Assembly (NCBI GenBank): GCA_039029195.1 | Contig: JBCCGR010000004.1 | Location: forward strand, 110,449-174,448 | DNA length: 64,000 bases | DNA from: JBCCGR01 sp039029195 | GTDB lineage: Bacteria > Pseudomonadota > Alphaproteobacteria > Rhizobiales > Rhizobiaceae | Direction: 5' to 3' | Shown: piece by piece, positions 9,449 through 18,425 of the stretch | Numbering within the stretch: position 1 is the stretch's first letter | Layout: every line of letters begins with the position of its first letter | The notes under the pieces: generated by a model | Told to the model about the DNA's origin: nothing | The model's input: the letters and a program-made list of their open reading frames with translations, nothing else | Database searches by the model: none | Made by a program: the position numbers and the translations under genes

Positions 9449-10102
9449 ATGCAAAAACTCATTGCTGAAGCGCTGGGCACGTTTTTCCTGCTGGCCACGG
9501 TTGTGGGGTCAGGCATCATGGGAGAAACGCTGGCAGACGGGAATGTCGCCATCGCCCTTTTGGGAAACACCATTCCCACTGGCGCCATTTTGTTTGTTCT
9601 CATCACCATGTTGGGGCCGATTTCCGGCGCGCATTTCAACCCGGCTGTGACATTGGTTTTCTGGTTGCGGCGCGAGATCGGTACGAGGCTCGCTGTGCCT
9701 TATGTGATTGTTCAGATCGCTGCCGGTATCGCAGGCGTTTGGGTCGCGCACCTCATGTTCGATCTCGATCTGCTGCAACTCTCGACCAAGGCGCGAACCG
9801 GCCCGGCGCAATGGTTTGCGGAAGTGGTGGCCACGTTCGGCCTGGTGATAGCGATTCTCACTGCGGTGAAGGTTAGGGCCGATACAGTGGCAGCGGTTGT
9901 GGGCCTCTACATCACCGCCGCCTACTGGTTCACGGCGTCAACATCCTTTGCCAACCCGGCAGTGACGATCGCCCGGTCTTTCTCGGACACGTTTGCGGGG
10001 ATCAACATCGCCCACATGCCTTTGTTCATCATCGCCCAGATCATTGGCGCGCTGCTCGCATGGCAGTTGGCCCGGGTGATGCTGGAGACCGGCAAGGAAT
10101 AA
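9449..10102 (+). CDS. aqpS: Aquaglyceroporin, probable arsenite channel (AqpS-like)
   Basis: A major intrinsic protein of about 217 residues with six predicted membrane helices and two Asn-Pro-Ala half-helix motifs, one in GAHFNPAVTL and one in SFANPAVTIA. The N-terminal LLATVVGSGIM stretch is typical of the AqpS group. Next to arsC the likely role is passive release of arsenite; this is inferred from context, and water or glycerol transport cannot be excluded. An upstream in-frame TTG at 9434 has an AGGA site 6 bases before it and is a serious alternative start. Confidence 0.8.
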   Translation: MQKLIAEALGTFFLLATVVGSGIMGETLADGNVAIALLGNTIPTGAILFVLITMLGPISGAHFNPAVTLVFWLRREIGTRLAVPYVIVQIAAGIAGVWVAHLMFDLDLLQLSTKARTGPAQWFAEVVATFGLVIAILTAVKVRADTVAAVVGLYITAAYWFTASTSFANPAVTIARSFSDTFAGINIAHMPLFIIAQIIGALLAWQLARVMLETGKE

Positions 10103-10189
10103 GCCGAGCGAGGCTCACAAGCCCCTTGCCGTAGACGGCAATCTTGGCAATGGTGGCGGGCTTTAAGATAACAAGTCGATCTCGAGACG

Positions 10190-11143
10190 ATGTCCAATCA
10201 ACCCGCCAACCCACGCAAAATCATCATTGATACGGATCCCGGGCAGGATGATGCGGTCGCCATTATGCTGGCGCTTGCAAGCCCGGAACTGGAGGTGGTG
10301 GGGATCACCACGGTGGCTGGCAACGTGCCGCTGGAACTGACTACCAAAAACGCGCTCAAGATCTGTGAACTTTCCGGGCGTTCTGATGTGGCTGTGTATG
10401 CCGGTGCTGACCGACCGCTGTTGAAACCTCTGGTGACGGCAGAACATGTGCACGGCAAGACCGGGCTCGACGGGCCGGATCTGCCGGAACCAACCATAAC
10501 CACCCGGCCTCAAAAGGCGGTGGATTTCATTGTCGAAACCCTGCTCAACGAGGAACCGGGTTCGATCACGCTCTGCCCGCTCGGTCCGCTTACCAACATT
10601 GCGGTGGCGCTGATCAATGCGCCCGAGATTGCCCCGCGCATCCGGGAAATTGTCCTCATGGGCGGCGGCTATTTTGAGGGTGGCAACATCACGCCCACGG
10701 CTGAATTCAACATCTATGTGGACCCGCAGGCGGCAAAGATCGTGTTTGAAGCGGGTGTGCCGCTCACCGTCATGCCGCTCGATGTCACCCACAAGGCGCT
10801 GACATCGGTGGAGCGGCTTGACCAATTCCGCAACCTTGGCACGCGGGCAGGGCTTGCAACCGCAGAGCTCCTTGATTTCTTTGAGCGATTTGACATTGAA
10901 AAATATGGCAGCAAAGGCGGTCCGCTGCATGATCCCAACGTGATTGCCTATTTGTTGAAACCGGACCTCTATTCAGGCCGGAATATCAATGTGGAGATCG
11001 AAACCGTGTCTGACCTTACCATGGGCATGACCGTGGCGGACTGGTGGGGCGTAACGGATCGCAAGCCCAACGCCTACTTTGTGGGCGAGGTGGACCGAGA
11101 GGGTTTTTTCGATCTGCTCATTGAACGTATCGGGCGGCTATAG
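10190..11143 (+). CDS. Ribonucleoside hydrolase (IunH family)
   Basis: A 317-residue nucleoside hydrolase. The calcium-binding DTDPGQDDAVAIML motif is near residue 13; the CPLGPLTNIAVAL and LMGGGYFEGGNITPTAEFN segments and the C-terminal KGGPLHDPNVIAY motif match inosine-uridine preferring hydrolases. It splits ribonucleosides into base and ribose. The substrate preference cannot be told from sequence alone. It probably stands alone or forms a short operon with the cupin gene 109 bases downstream. Confidence 0.92.
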   Translation: MSNQPANPRKIIIDTDPGQDDAVAIMLALASPELEVVGITTVAGNVPLELTTKNALKICELSGRSDVAVYAGADRPLLKPLVTAEHVHGKTGLDGPDLPEPTITTRPQKAVDFIVETLLNEEPGSITLCPLGPLTNIAVALINAPEIAPRIREIVLMGGGYFEGGNITPTAEFNIYVDPQAAKIVFEAGVPLTVMPLDVTHKALTSVERLDQFRNLGTRAGLATAELLDFFERFDIEKYGSKGGPLHDPNVIAYLLKPDLYSGRNINVEIETVSDLTMGMTVADWWGVTDRKPNAYFVGEVDREGFFDLLIERIGRL

Positions 11144-11252
11144 CCCCGTTCGTCATGCCGACAATGCGGGTTTCGGGTGGCTTCTGCAGTCCAGCCGAAT
11201 AAGCCATTGAGCGAGACGCCGCGCCAGCATCAAACATCAGGAGACCGTCTGC

Positions 11253-11741
11253 ATGTCTAATGAAAAATATATCGTGACCCGCGAGGAAATCGACAAGATG
11301 GAAGGGCGTCAGGTCACCCATTTCCTGAATGAAAATGCCAAGCGGAACAACAAATCCCTTGGTGATCTGACCGGGCTGACCGGTCTTGGTTTTCACATCA
11401 TCGAAATCGAACCGGGTGCTGTGACGACCGAGTATCATGTCCATTACTACGAAGACGAGTGCGTTTATGTGCTGTCAGGCACCGCCACATCGATCATCGG
11501 TGAAGAGCGCGCAGAGATCAAAGCTGGTGATTTCATCGGCTATCGCAAGTGTGGCGAAGCGCACTCAATCGAAAACACGGGCACGGAGCCGTTCCGCTGC
11601 ATCGTTGTGGGGCAGCGCCTGGCGCATGACGTGGCGGACTACACCAACAAGCAAAAACGCATCTTCCGCAACGAAGGTATGGACTGGAACCTCGCCGACA
11701 TCGATACGATGGTGAACATCAGCGTGGCGCGGAAGAAATGA
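11253..11741 (+). CDS. Cupin-domain protein
   Basis: A 162-residue single cupin. The metal-binding His pair is in EYHVHYYEDECVYVLSG, and the second cupin motif appears as GDFIGYRKCGEAHSIENTG. Proteins of this size with the closing NEGMDWNLADIDTM type tail are common in Rhizobiales and have no fixed function; binding of a small carboxylate or sugar is possible. The ATG is preceded by AGGAGA about 7 bases upstream. Confidence 0.8.
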   Translation: MSNEKYIVTREEIDKMEGRQVTHFLNENAKRNNKSLGDLTGLTGLGFHIIEIEPGAVTTEYHVHYYEDECVYVLSGTATSIIGEERAEIKAGDFIGYRKCGEAHSIENTGTEPFRCIVVGQRLAHDVADYTNKQKRIFRNEGMDWNLADIDTMVNISVARKK

Positions 11742-11784
11742 AGGTTTGATCGGCGGGAAAGTTGATTAAGCTACTTTCGAATCT

Positions 11785-12300
11785 CTAGCGGCGCGCAGCA
11801 GCAAGCTTTTTCCGCTGATAATGTCGTGCCGCTTTTGCCCGGTTGCCGCAACTTTCCATGCTGCACCAGGTTCGTCGGCTGTTTTTTGTTTCATCAATGA
11901 ACAGCCAGCCACAGTTTTCGCCTGGGCACCTCTTGAGGCGGTTCCACTCTCTGCGATCGGCCAGTATCGAGATCGTCGACGCCGCCAGAAGCCCTTCCAA
12001 CTGAAAAGGCGCAATCTCCAAAGAACCAAGTTTCAGTTCATTGACCGCGTGCAGCGCATCAAAGTTGCCTGCACCAAGCAGCATAGCGCGAAGATCGTGT
12101 CTAAACCGTCTGAGTTCTTCAAATGTACCGCCCCAGCTTGCTTCAATCCCAAGCTCTCGCAGCCATACTTCCAGATCATCGAAGCCATTTAACTTTTCAT
12201 GCGCGACGCATTCGTGTGGAGTCCAATCGGCTGTGTTGACGAAATCCAGCGCCAAGCGTCCGCCAATCAAACGAATGGGATATCCATGCGAATAGCTCAT
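11785..12300 (-). CDS. CGNR zinc-finger transcription regulator (ABATE domain)
   Basis: A 171-residue protein whose C terminus has the pattern CPGENCGWLFIDETKN, later CSMESCGNR and RHYQRKK, the CGNR zinc finger thought to bind DNA. The N-terminal part, starting with GYPIRLIGGRLALDFVNTADW, matches the stress-linked ABATE domain. The start at 12300 is chosen because the family normally begins just before this stretch; an ATG at 12333 would add 11 residues. It is divergent from azlCD, and the 60 bases between them hold two palindromes, so autoregulation and control of azlCD by this protein is a reasonable inference. Confidence 0.85.
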   Translation of the reverse strand: MSYSHGYPIRLIGGRLALDFVNTADWTPHECVAHEKLNGFDDLEVWLRELGIEASWGGTFEELRRFRHDLRAMLLGAGNFDALHAVNELKLGSLEIAPFQLEGLLAASTISILADRREWNRLKRCPGENCGWLFIDETKNSRRTWCSMESCGNRAKAARHYQRKKLAAARR

Positions 12301-12307
12301 TGTATTT

Positions 12308-12369
12308 TCTAACCACTTTACTGGTTGACACACAAGATGTGAGTCTATCTAACCTTCGCTATGGTTAGA
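12308..12369. promoter_or_regulatory. Paired palindromic operators around the azlC promoter
   Basis: Two related inverted repeats lie between the divergent CGNR and azlC genes: TCTAACCA / TGGTTGA at 12308-12315 and 12322-12328, and TCTAACC / GGTTAGA at 12348-12354 and 12363-12369. Between them is a TTGACA box (12325-12330) with TATCTA about 15 bases downstream. The second palindrome runs over the ATG of azlC. The layout suggests a repressor closing both promoters. Confidence 0.55.
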
Positions 12370-13065
12370 AAAGTTCAAACTGTAGCGCTCACAGGTGGCG
12401 GCGTCGTTCGGGGCGCAATACGGCTATTGCCAATTTCTGTTTTTGTGGTGCCCTTCGGCATAGCGTTTGGCATTGCTGCGACAGAGGGTGGTCTTGGGCC
12501 ACATCAGGTAACAGCGATGAGCGTCTTGGTTTTTTCTGCCATGGCACAGTTTGCAGCACTGGAATTCCTCCAGGAACCTGTGGCCTTTGTTTCGCTTGGT
12601 CTAGTCGTGCTGGCTCTGAGCGGTCGTCTCGTAATCATGGGCGCATCATTGTCCCCATGGGTAAACCGCCTTCCAATCAGAAAACGCTTCCTGACGTTGG
12701 TGCTTTTGAGCGATGCAAATTTCGCCGACACACAGACCCTGTTGCAACGTGGTGAATCAGATTTAGGTCCGCTGTTTGGTGGTGGCCTAGTGCTCTGGAT
12801 ATTCTGGATCGGCAGTACCGCTATTGGTGCTTATGGGGGAGACATGCTCGGCGACACCGAAGCCCTGGGCTTCGGCGTCGTCATGCTTTGTTTCTTTGCG
12901 GCAACAGCAACCGGGATGGTCCGTTCGACTCCAACCTTTTTAACGCCTGTGATCGTGGCGATCGGTGTGTCAGTGATGACACAGCCCTACCTTCCGGTTG
13001 GCTGGAACATTTTGTTTGCTGCGATGCTTGGCGGCCTTACCGCAGCAATCCGCCATGCTGAGTGA
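12361..13065 (+). CDS. azlC: AzlC-type branched-chain amino acid exporter, large subunit
   Basis: A 234-residue integral membrane protein with the AzlC hallmark PFGIAFGIAATEGGL region in the first helix pair and a following FSAMAQFAALEFL stretch. With AzlD it exports branched-chain amino acids or their analogues. The ATG lies inside an operator-like palindrome with no space for a ribosome site after the predicted promoter, so translation may be leaderless or may start further in. The stop overlaps the azlD start by 11 bases. Confidence 0.88.
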   Translation: MVRKVQTVALTGGGVVRGAIRLLPISVFVVPFGIAFGIAATEGGLGPHQVTAMSVLVFSAMAQFAALEFLQEPVAFVSLGLVVLALSGRLVIMGASLSPWVNRLPIRKRFLTLVLLSDANFADTQTLLQRGESDLGPLFGGGLVLWIFWIGSTAIGAYGGDMLGDTEALGFGVVMLCFFAATATGMVRSTPTFLTPVIVAIGVSVMTQPYLPVGWNILFAAMLGGLTAAIRHAE

Positions 13066-13357
13066 GGGGTCTTACCTGATTGCTGTCGCGGCTATGGCAC
13101 TGGTTGTGCTGGTATCGCGACTATCTGGCGCATTCGTTATGGCTTGGGTGACGCCAACGCCACGTGTTGAGAAGTTTCTCGAAGGAATGGCGGTATCAGT
13201 GATCGCAGCACTTGTGGCGTCCTCTCTTGTCACTGCCGATACAAAGACCTTTGTTGCAACCGGCTGTGCGGTGATCGTTGCCATATTTCTCCGAAACGTT
13301 ATTTTCGCAATGATTGCCGGAATGCTCACAGCGGCTGCATTTCCGCATATAATTTAG
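13055..13357 (+). CDS. azlD: AzlD-type branched-chain amino acid exporter, small subunit
   Basis: A 100-residue protein with three to four hydrophobic helices, the size and VVLVSRLSGAFVMAWV start usual for AzlD. It partners AzlC in the membrane. The ATG at 13055 lies within the last codons of azlC, indicating coupled translation. An in-frame upstream start at 12998 is open but would overlap azlC by 68 bases and is less likely. Confidence 0.88.
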   Translation: MLSEGSYLIAVAAMALVVLVSRLSGAFVMAWVTPTPRVEKFLEGMAVSVIAALVASSLVTADTKTFVATGCAVIVAIFLRNVIFAMIAGMLTAAAFPHII

Positions 13358-13489
13358 ACCGGCGTTGGTTTCTCGGACGCAACTGAAATCCGACAAGCGT
13401 ATGGCGGTGGCGAGTGTAGGTCTTTGCGCTCCCACGACAGTTCAGCAAGAATAGGACCTCCGACACAATCCCGCGCCTTCCGACCGGCC

Positions 13490-14848
13490 ATGAAAGCACT
13501 CAAAACCCCTGATGGCCCGCGTTCGCCGGCGTTCTGGCAGCTTTCGCGATTTGGAAGGGACACGGTCTGTTTCCTGGAGCGTTGTCGGCGGACTTATGGA
13601 CCGGTATTCCGGCTGAAGTTTCCCTTCTCCCCGCCAGTGTTTGTGCTGAGTGATGCCGAACTCATCGTCGAACTGTTGAACCGTGACGTGGATGAAACGC
13701 CACCCTTTCCGGCAAATCGGGGAACCACTTCGATTTTCGGTCGGTACTCGTTGCTCTTCAAATCCGGTGCGGAGCATCGAGCCGAGCGATCTCTCTTGAC
13801 GCCCTTTTTGAACCGGAAAGCCACCGATGCTGCCAGGGGTGGGATCGACCAAATCATCGACCAGTTCCTTGAGGAGTTGGACGGTTCACAGCCCACCATA
13901 TCGGTCTATGGGTTCACTCACCGGCTGGCGCTGTGCATTGCAATTTCGCAGTTCTGGGGCTGTGAGGAAGACGATCTCGTTCGGCGCATAGAGGAGGCGG
14001 TGGAAACCTCCCGTCGGCGCTACAAGACATTTCGGCACATGGTTTTGGATTCGCTGGCGATGGAACGGGATGATCACCCAATTGCTTCGGCTTTCTTCCG
14101 CATGGTGCAGGGGCAAGAAAGGGAAAGGCTCCGTTCCACTTTTCGCGATCTGATTGATGAGCACGTTCGGGCGATGCGGTCTGATCCGGCGCGTTTGAAT
14201 GAAAATCCGATAAGCGCAAGGCTGCAAGTCGGCGGGCATGCGGACCGTGCCGTTGACGAAGCCTATGTGGATTTCTGTATGACGCTTTTGGTGGCGGGGT
14301 ATGACCCGCCAGCCTCAATCACCGCTTGGCTGTTGTTGGAACTGGCGCAGCAGCCAGACCTGCAAGAGCGCATTCGGGTTGAATGTGCAGAGGGAGATAG
14401 TGTGAAGGTGAGCGCTGCAAGCCCTTCGTTACAAGCCAGCGTATTGGAAGCCTATCGCCTTTATCCGCCGCTCCACTCCATCACCAGAACCGCGCTCCAA
14501 CCGGTGAGGCTGGGGGAATATGAGTTGCCTGGTGGCAGCTACATCATGCCCTCAATTTATCTGTTGCACAGGGAAAGCAAGCACTGGGACGCGCCGGAAC
14601 AGTTTAGACCAGACCGTTTCGAGAGGCTTGAACGAGTTCCGAGCCTGGAGCAGGGCTTTCTGCCTTTTGGTGCCCAAAAGCGGGTATGTCCCGGGCGTCA
14701 CTTCGCAGGCGTTTTGATTGAAAGGACCATTTCGACGATTGTTTCGCGATTTGACATCATCAAGGTCGATGATGTTCCTGCGCCTCAGACTTTCGGGCCG
14801 ACGCTTGTGCCCAGCGACACGGCGAGAATTGCGCTTGTTCGCCGGTAG
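13490..14848 (+). CDS. Cytochrome P450
   Basis: A 452-residue P450 read from ATG 13490 (a TTG at 13424 would add 22 residues). The heme-binding loop LPFGAQKRVCPGRHFA places the ligand at Cys400, and the ExxR motif EAYR begins at residue 320. The I-helix motif reads AGYDPPAS from residue 269: the usual acid-threonine pair that helps activate oxygen is replaced by Asp-Pro, as in some P450s with unusual chemistry. Substrate unknown. No ferredoxin or reductase gene adjoins it. The convergent neighbour encodes an SRPBCC protein. Confidence 0.9.
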   Translation: MKALKTPDGPRSPAFWQLSRFGRDTVCFLERCRRTYGPVFRLKFPFSPPVFVLSDAELIVELLNRDVDETPPFPANRGTTSIFGRYSLLFKSGAEHRAERSLLTPFLNRKATDAARGGIDQIIDQFLEELDGSQPTISVYGFTHRLALCIAISQFWGCEEDDLVRRIEEAVETSRRRYKTFRHMVLDSLAMERDDHPIASAFFRMVQGQERERLRSTFRDLIDEHVRAMRSDPARLNENPISARLQVGGHADRAVDEAYVDFCMTLLVAGYDPPASITAWLLLELAQQPDLQERIRVECAEGDSVKVSAASPSLQASVLEAYRLYPPLHSITRTALQPVRLGEYELPGGSYIMPSIYLLHRESKHWDAPEQFRPDRFERLERVPSLEQGFLPFGAQKRVCPGRHFAGVLIERTISTIVSRFDIIKVDDVPAPQTFGPTLVPSDTARIALVRR

Positions 14849-14884
14849 GCCGTTTCCGTTTTGACGGAGTTGATCTGGGTCGTT

Positions 14885-15361
14885 TCAGCCGACCCCTGTT
14901 GTCAGGCGGGCTTCGCGCTTTTGCACTTCCTTCGAGAGCGACTTTGCCCCTTGCGCCATCGCGTAGCTGTGGTTTCGAAAATAGAGGGGGCGCAGCCATG
15001 GGCAGAGCGGCTTCAATAATCGGCTCTCGATGGCCACATCCCAGTCGAACACCACATTTCCCGGTTCACCGGCCCGTGGTCTGCGGAATTCGCCTGTGCC
15101 GGCAATATCTCCGCTTGCCACAATGCGGGTATGGTCGGGGCTCGCCGAAACAGCCTCCGCCGTCCAGCACAACGTGTAGGGTAGAAAACCTTGCGAATAG
15201 ATCCGCCCGCGGCTGCCCACCAACCCGTTCTCGCCGTGCTTTTCCACATCAACCCGGAAGAAGGTTGGGTACCACCACTGGCTGAACCGGGTGTAGTCGC
15301 TCAAAATTGCGATTGTATGCTCTTCGTTGCCGGGTATCCACCAATAGGAGATGAGCCGCAT
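14885..15361 (-). CDS. SRPBCC-fold protein
   Basis: A protein of 158 residues from ATG 15361, with the YWWIPGNEEHTIAILSDYTRFSQWWYP start and alternating strand pattern of the START/SRPBCC ligand-binding fold, including a VVFDWDVAIES strand. The fold binds lipids or polyketides; the ligand here is unknown. The frame is open up to 15505, which would add 48 residues that do not look like the family. It ends 36 bases from the end of the convergent P450 gene, and a functional tie with it is possible but unproven. Confidence 0.65.
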   Translation of the reverse strand: MRLISYWWIPGNEEHTIAILSDYTRFSQWWYPTFFRVDVEKHGENGLVGSRGRIYSQGFLPYTLCWTAEAVSASPDHTRIVASGDIAGTGEFRRPRAGEPGNVVFDWDVAIESRLLKPLCPWLRPLYFRNHSYAMAQGAKSLSKEVQKREARLTTGVG

Positions 15362-15842
15362 CGCATTCTTCGGGCGGGTTTTGTCCCCCCGATCAAGCCA
15401 GGCCGTCTTGCACCAAGGTTCGTGCCCATAGTGAGGTGCGACCGGTATCGGCGCGGTCAAAGCGCCCGCATTGCCGATTTCCGCAACTGATCCATCTCGT
15501 ATCATCAGGGGCCTGCATCACATCCCAACGAACTCTGCTTAGTGTATTTGGTTTAAGACCTGATGCAAACCGGAATGGACTCTGTCGACTTGGCAGTATC
15601 TTTCAATTCCATCATCCCGGCGTCAGGCCGGTGTCCTGTTCTCTATTTTCCTGACCGGATATGGGTGGAATTGCCGCCGCCATTTTGGCCGACCGTAGCA
15701 GCCGCGCGGAGGTGATGGGTTCACAATGGGCAGAATATCTTATGTTGTGCTACGATGATCGAGCGCCGATGGGGATTGATCCGCATTAGAGACCGCCCAT
15801 GAATTCGAGGATCTTTCTAGCCGGCTAGAAGAGGTGCATCGC
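15362..15842. other. Region without a recognised gene
   Basis: Between the SRPBCC gene and the cyclase-TPR gene there are about 480 bases in which I see no convincing coding sequence. The first 144 bases could be a longer N terminus of the SRPBCC gene. The rest presumably holds the promoters of the two divergent genes; no clear repeat or RNA structure was recognised. Confidence 0.4.
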
Positions 15843-17552
15843 ATGCAACGAAAACTGGCGACCATAATGGTCGGCGACATCGTTGGTTCCACCGTCCAGA
15901 TGGGGACGGATGAGGAAGGTTCCGTACGACGGTTCGAGGACTGCTTGAACGCGGTGTCTCAGACCGTGAAAGAACGTGAGGGACGTGTCTTCAATCGGGC
16001 TGGAGATTCTGTACTCGCCGAGTTTCAAAGTCCGGTCAACGCACTTCGTGCCGCTATGGCTGCCCGTGATACCGCTTCGAATATTGAAGGCTCATCTCCA
16101 AAGGGCATGCGCTTTGGACTGCATTTGGCGGATGTGTTCGAAATCGATGGTGATTTGAGGGGGGATGGAGTCAATATTGCGGCTCGTATCCAATCCGGCG
16201 CTGATCCAGGTGCAATTGATGCAAGTTCAACCTTGTTCGATCAGGTAAAACGCAATTCTCCCTGTATCTTTGATGATCTTGGTCCAAAGACCTTCAACGG
16301 CGTTTCTGAACCGATCCGTATTTACCGCGTTCGGGAAGGCATGTGGACCCATCGCCTGCAGACCAGCGACGCCCGAGCGACCCGGCCAATTACGAAACGG
16401 CCTCATTCGATCGCCGTAACACCGTTGGTCACAGCGTCGTCCGCCCAGGAAGACCAACGGTTCCTGGCCGAAGGTATGACCGAAGACGTTATTCTGGAGC
16501 TTGGACGTCTGAAGCAGTTGTTTGTCGTTTCCCCATCTGCTTCCAAAGCACTCGTCGATAAAGACCCCATAGCCGTTGGCAGAGAGTTGGGCGTGAGATA
16601 CGTCCTGGGAGGTTCAGTTCGGGCACTGGGTTCAAAGCTGAGACTTAATGTCAGTCTTTCAGAGACTGATGAGGGCACCATCGTCTGGTCCGACCGTATC
16701 GAAAAACCGCTGGACGAGTTTTTTGATCTCTTCGACGAGATTACAACGCGTGTCGCCGGAACGGTTCTTGGTCGTGTGCTGGAGGCCGATACGGCCGTTG
16801 CTCGCAATCGACCACCTGAATCCCTCACTGCCTATGAATTCTACCTGCGAGGCCTCGATTACCACAGGCGCGGTGGCGTGACCGATGACAATATTCGGGA
16901 AGCGATGACATGGTTCGAGAAGGCAATCTCAGCTGATCCGAATTTTGCCCGCGCCCAAGCAATGTGGGTTTGTTCTGCTTCCTGGTTGCCGGAATTCGAC
17001 TGGAATGATGGTCGCGAACGAACTGCCAAGGCGTTGGAGCTGGATCCCAACGATGCTGAGGCAAACCGCATCATGGGCGCAATTTTGTTGAAGGAACGCA
17101 AGTATGATGCGTCCCGTCCCTATCACGAGAAGGCAATGGAACTGGCTCCCAAGGACGCGTATGTGCTTGGCCGATGTGCAGCTTTCCATGTCTATGCTGG
17201 AGAGCCTGAGGTTGCACTCGACCTGCTGGATCAAGCAGAGCGTCTTGATCCGTATCTTCCTGCCTGGATTGTTGAGGAGCGCATTGCGGCTCATTACTGC
17301 CTCAACAATTATCAAGCGGTTCTGGCGGCTGGCAACGCACTCTCCTTTCAAACGCGCCGTAGCCGACTTTATCGAGCGGCTAGCCTTGTCGCGTTGAACA
17401 GATTGGAAGTTGCAAGGGATATCATTGCTGAAGCCATCACCAGTGATCCCGATCTGAACCAGTCATTCGTCCAAACTGGTGAGTATTTTAAAGACCGGCA
17501 AATCACCAACGAACTGAAGACAAGGTTGGAAAAAGCGGGGCTTCCGAAATAG
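15843..17552 (+). CDS. Class III adenylate cyclase with C-terminal TPR region
   Basis: A 569-residue protein. Residues about 5-165 are a class III nucleotide cyclase domain: MVGDIVGST and GDSVLAEF hold the two metal-binding aspartates, and GVNIAARIQSGADPG is the usual closing motif. Residues about 195-330 match the TolB-like region (IAVTPL ... FLAEGMTEDVILELGRL) often found in this architecture, and about 335-560 are TPR helices. It probably makes cAMP in response to a protein partner or ligand. ATG 15843 is preferred over GTG 15834 because a GAGG site lies at suitable distance. This architecture is very common in Rhizobiales, usually in many copies. Confidence 0.88.
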   Translation: MQRKLATIMVGDIVGSTVQMGTDEEGSVRRFEDCLNAVSQTVKEREGRVFNRAGDSVLAEFQSPVNALRAAMAARDTASNIEGSSPKGMRFGLHLADVFEIDGDLRGDGVNIAARIQSGADPGAIDASSTLFDQVKRNSPCIFDDLGPKTFNGVSEPIRIYRVREGMWTHRLQTSDARATRPITKRPHSIAVTPLVTASSAQEDQRFLAEGMTEDVILELGRLKQLFVVSPSASKALVDKDPIAVGRELGVRYVLGGSVRALGSKLRLNVSLSETDEGTIVWSDRIEKPLDEFFDLFDEITTRVAGTVLGRVLEADTAVARNRPPESLTAYEFYLRGLDYHRRGGVTDDNIREAMTWFEKAISADPNFARAQAMWVCSASWLPEFDWNDGRERTAKALELDPNDAEANRIMGAILLKERKYDASRPYHEKAMELAPKDAYVLGRCAAFHVYAGEPEVALDLLDQAERLDPYLPAWIVEERIAAHYCLNNYQAVLAAGNALSFQTRRSRLYRAASLVALNRLEVARDIIAEAITSDPDLNQSFVQTGEYFKDRQITNELKTRLEKAGLPK

Positions 17553-17657
17553 GCCAGTGACGGGAGACTGAGATGTGAAGTCACAGTGGGGGCATCGAAA
17601 TCCGGCACTTTTCACCCGCCACACGACGGCAGAGGTTAAAAAGCAAGAGAGGCTTCC

Positions 17658-18164
17658 ATGAGCAAAGATCAGGCATCTCTGGATGCGCAAAATCGGGTCA
17701 TCGAATTGTTTCAAAAGGACCCGAAAGCCGCGCTGAGCACCGTTCAGGTTTCGGCGCGGCTCGGGGATGGACTTTACTGCACCGTCAAGGAAGCCGACCA
17801 TGAACTTGCAATGGATTTGCCGCCGGTCGTGGGTGGAGAGAATGCTGCACCCGGGCCGGGCGTTTTTGCCCGGGCAGCCCTTGCGGGGTGCATACTTCAG
17901 GTCTTGAAATTAACGGCTATTCGAAAGGGCATCGATCTTGGCGAGATCGAACTCAGTCTGGAGGTCGACTTCGACGATGCTGTCATGTTTGGGCTTGGCC
18001 AGAACCAGTCGCCTATTCTGCGATCCAGAATTACAATTTCCACCGATGTGGACCTGCCTCAACCCGATCTGGAGGCCTTGGTTTTTGAGTCCTTGGAAAT
18101 GGATCCCTACTTTCTCGCCTGGCGCAATCAGCAGGAGGTCAAGGTCGACGTGAAGAGAAATTAG
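17658..18164 (+). CDS. OsmC-like protein
   Basis: A 168-residue OsmC/Ohr-fold protein. The conserved first cysteine is Cys78 in the ALAGCILQVLKLTA helix, and the GPGVFARAAL segment before it matches the family. The position where Ohr/OsmC enzymes carry the second catalytic cysteine (about residues 147-150, ESLEMDPY) has no cysteine, so a classical hydroperoxide reductase cycle is doubtful. It may act on another substrate or only bind one. SD-like GAGAGG lies 7 bases before the ATG. Confidence 0.75.
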   Translation: MSKDQASLDAQNRVIELFQKDPKAALSTVQVSARLGDGLYCTVKEADHELAMDLPPVVGGENAAPGPGVFARAALAGCILQVLKLTAIRKGIDLGEIELSLEVDFDDAVMFGLGQNQSPILRSRITISTDVDLPQPDLEALVFESLEMDPYFLAWRNQQEVKVDVKRN

Positions 18165-18425
18165 TCAGGCCTTTGTGTGGACGTTCAAACTCATCAAAAT
18201 TCACCCGGTTGCTGATTAGGTCATCATCCGGTCGACCGGGAAACCACGCATGACCAAAGCAGTTGTGCAGGGGTGCTCAGCCCGCCGATCTTTCTGTTTA
18301 CATTTCAACATGAATACCGCAAAAGCGCCCGACTCTTAGCGGAGACACATCCGGTCGGTCCATCTGGGGCTTCATATTACAGGCGATCAGTTTACGCGCG
18401 GGTCTGCTGATTTGGAGAGATTTTC

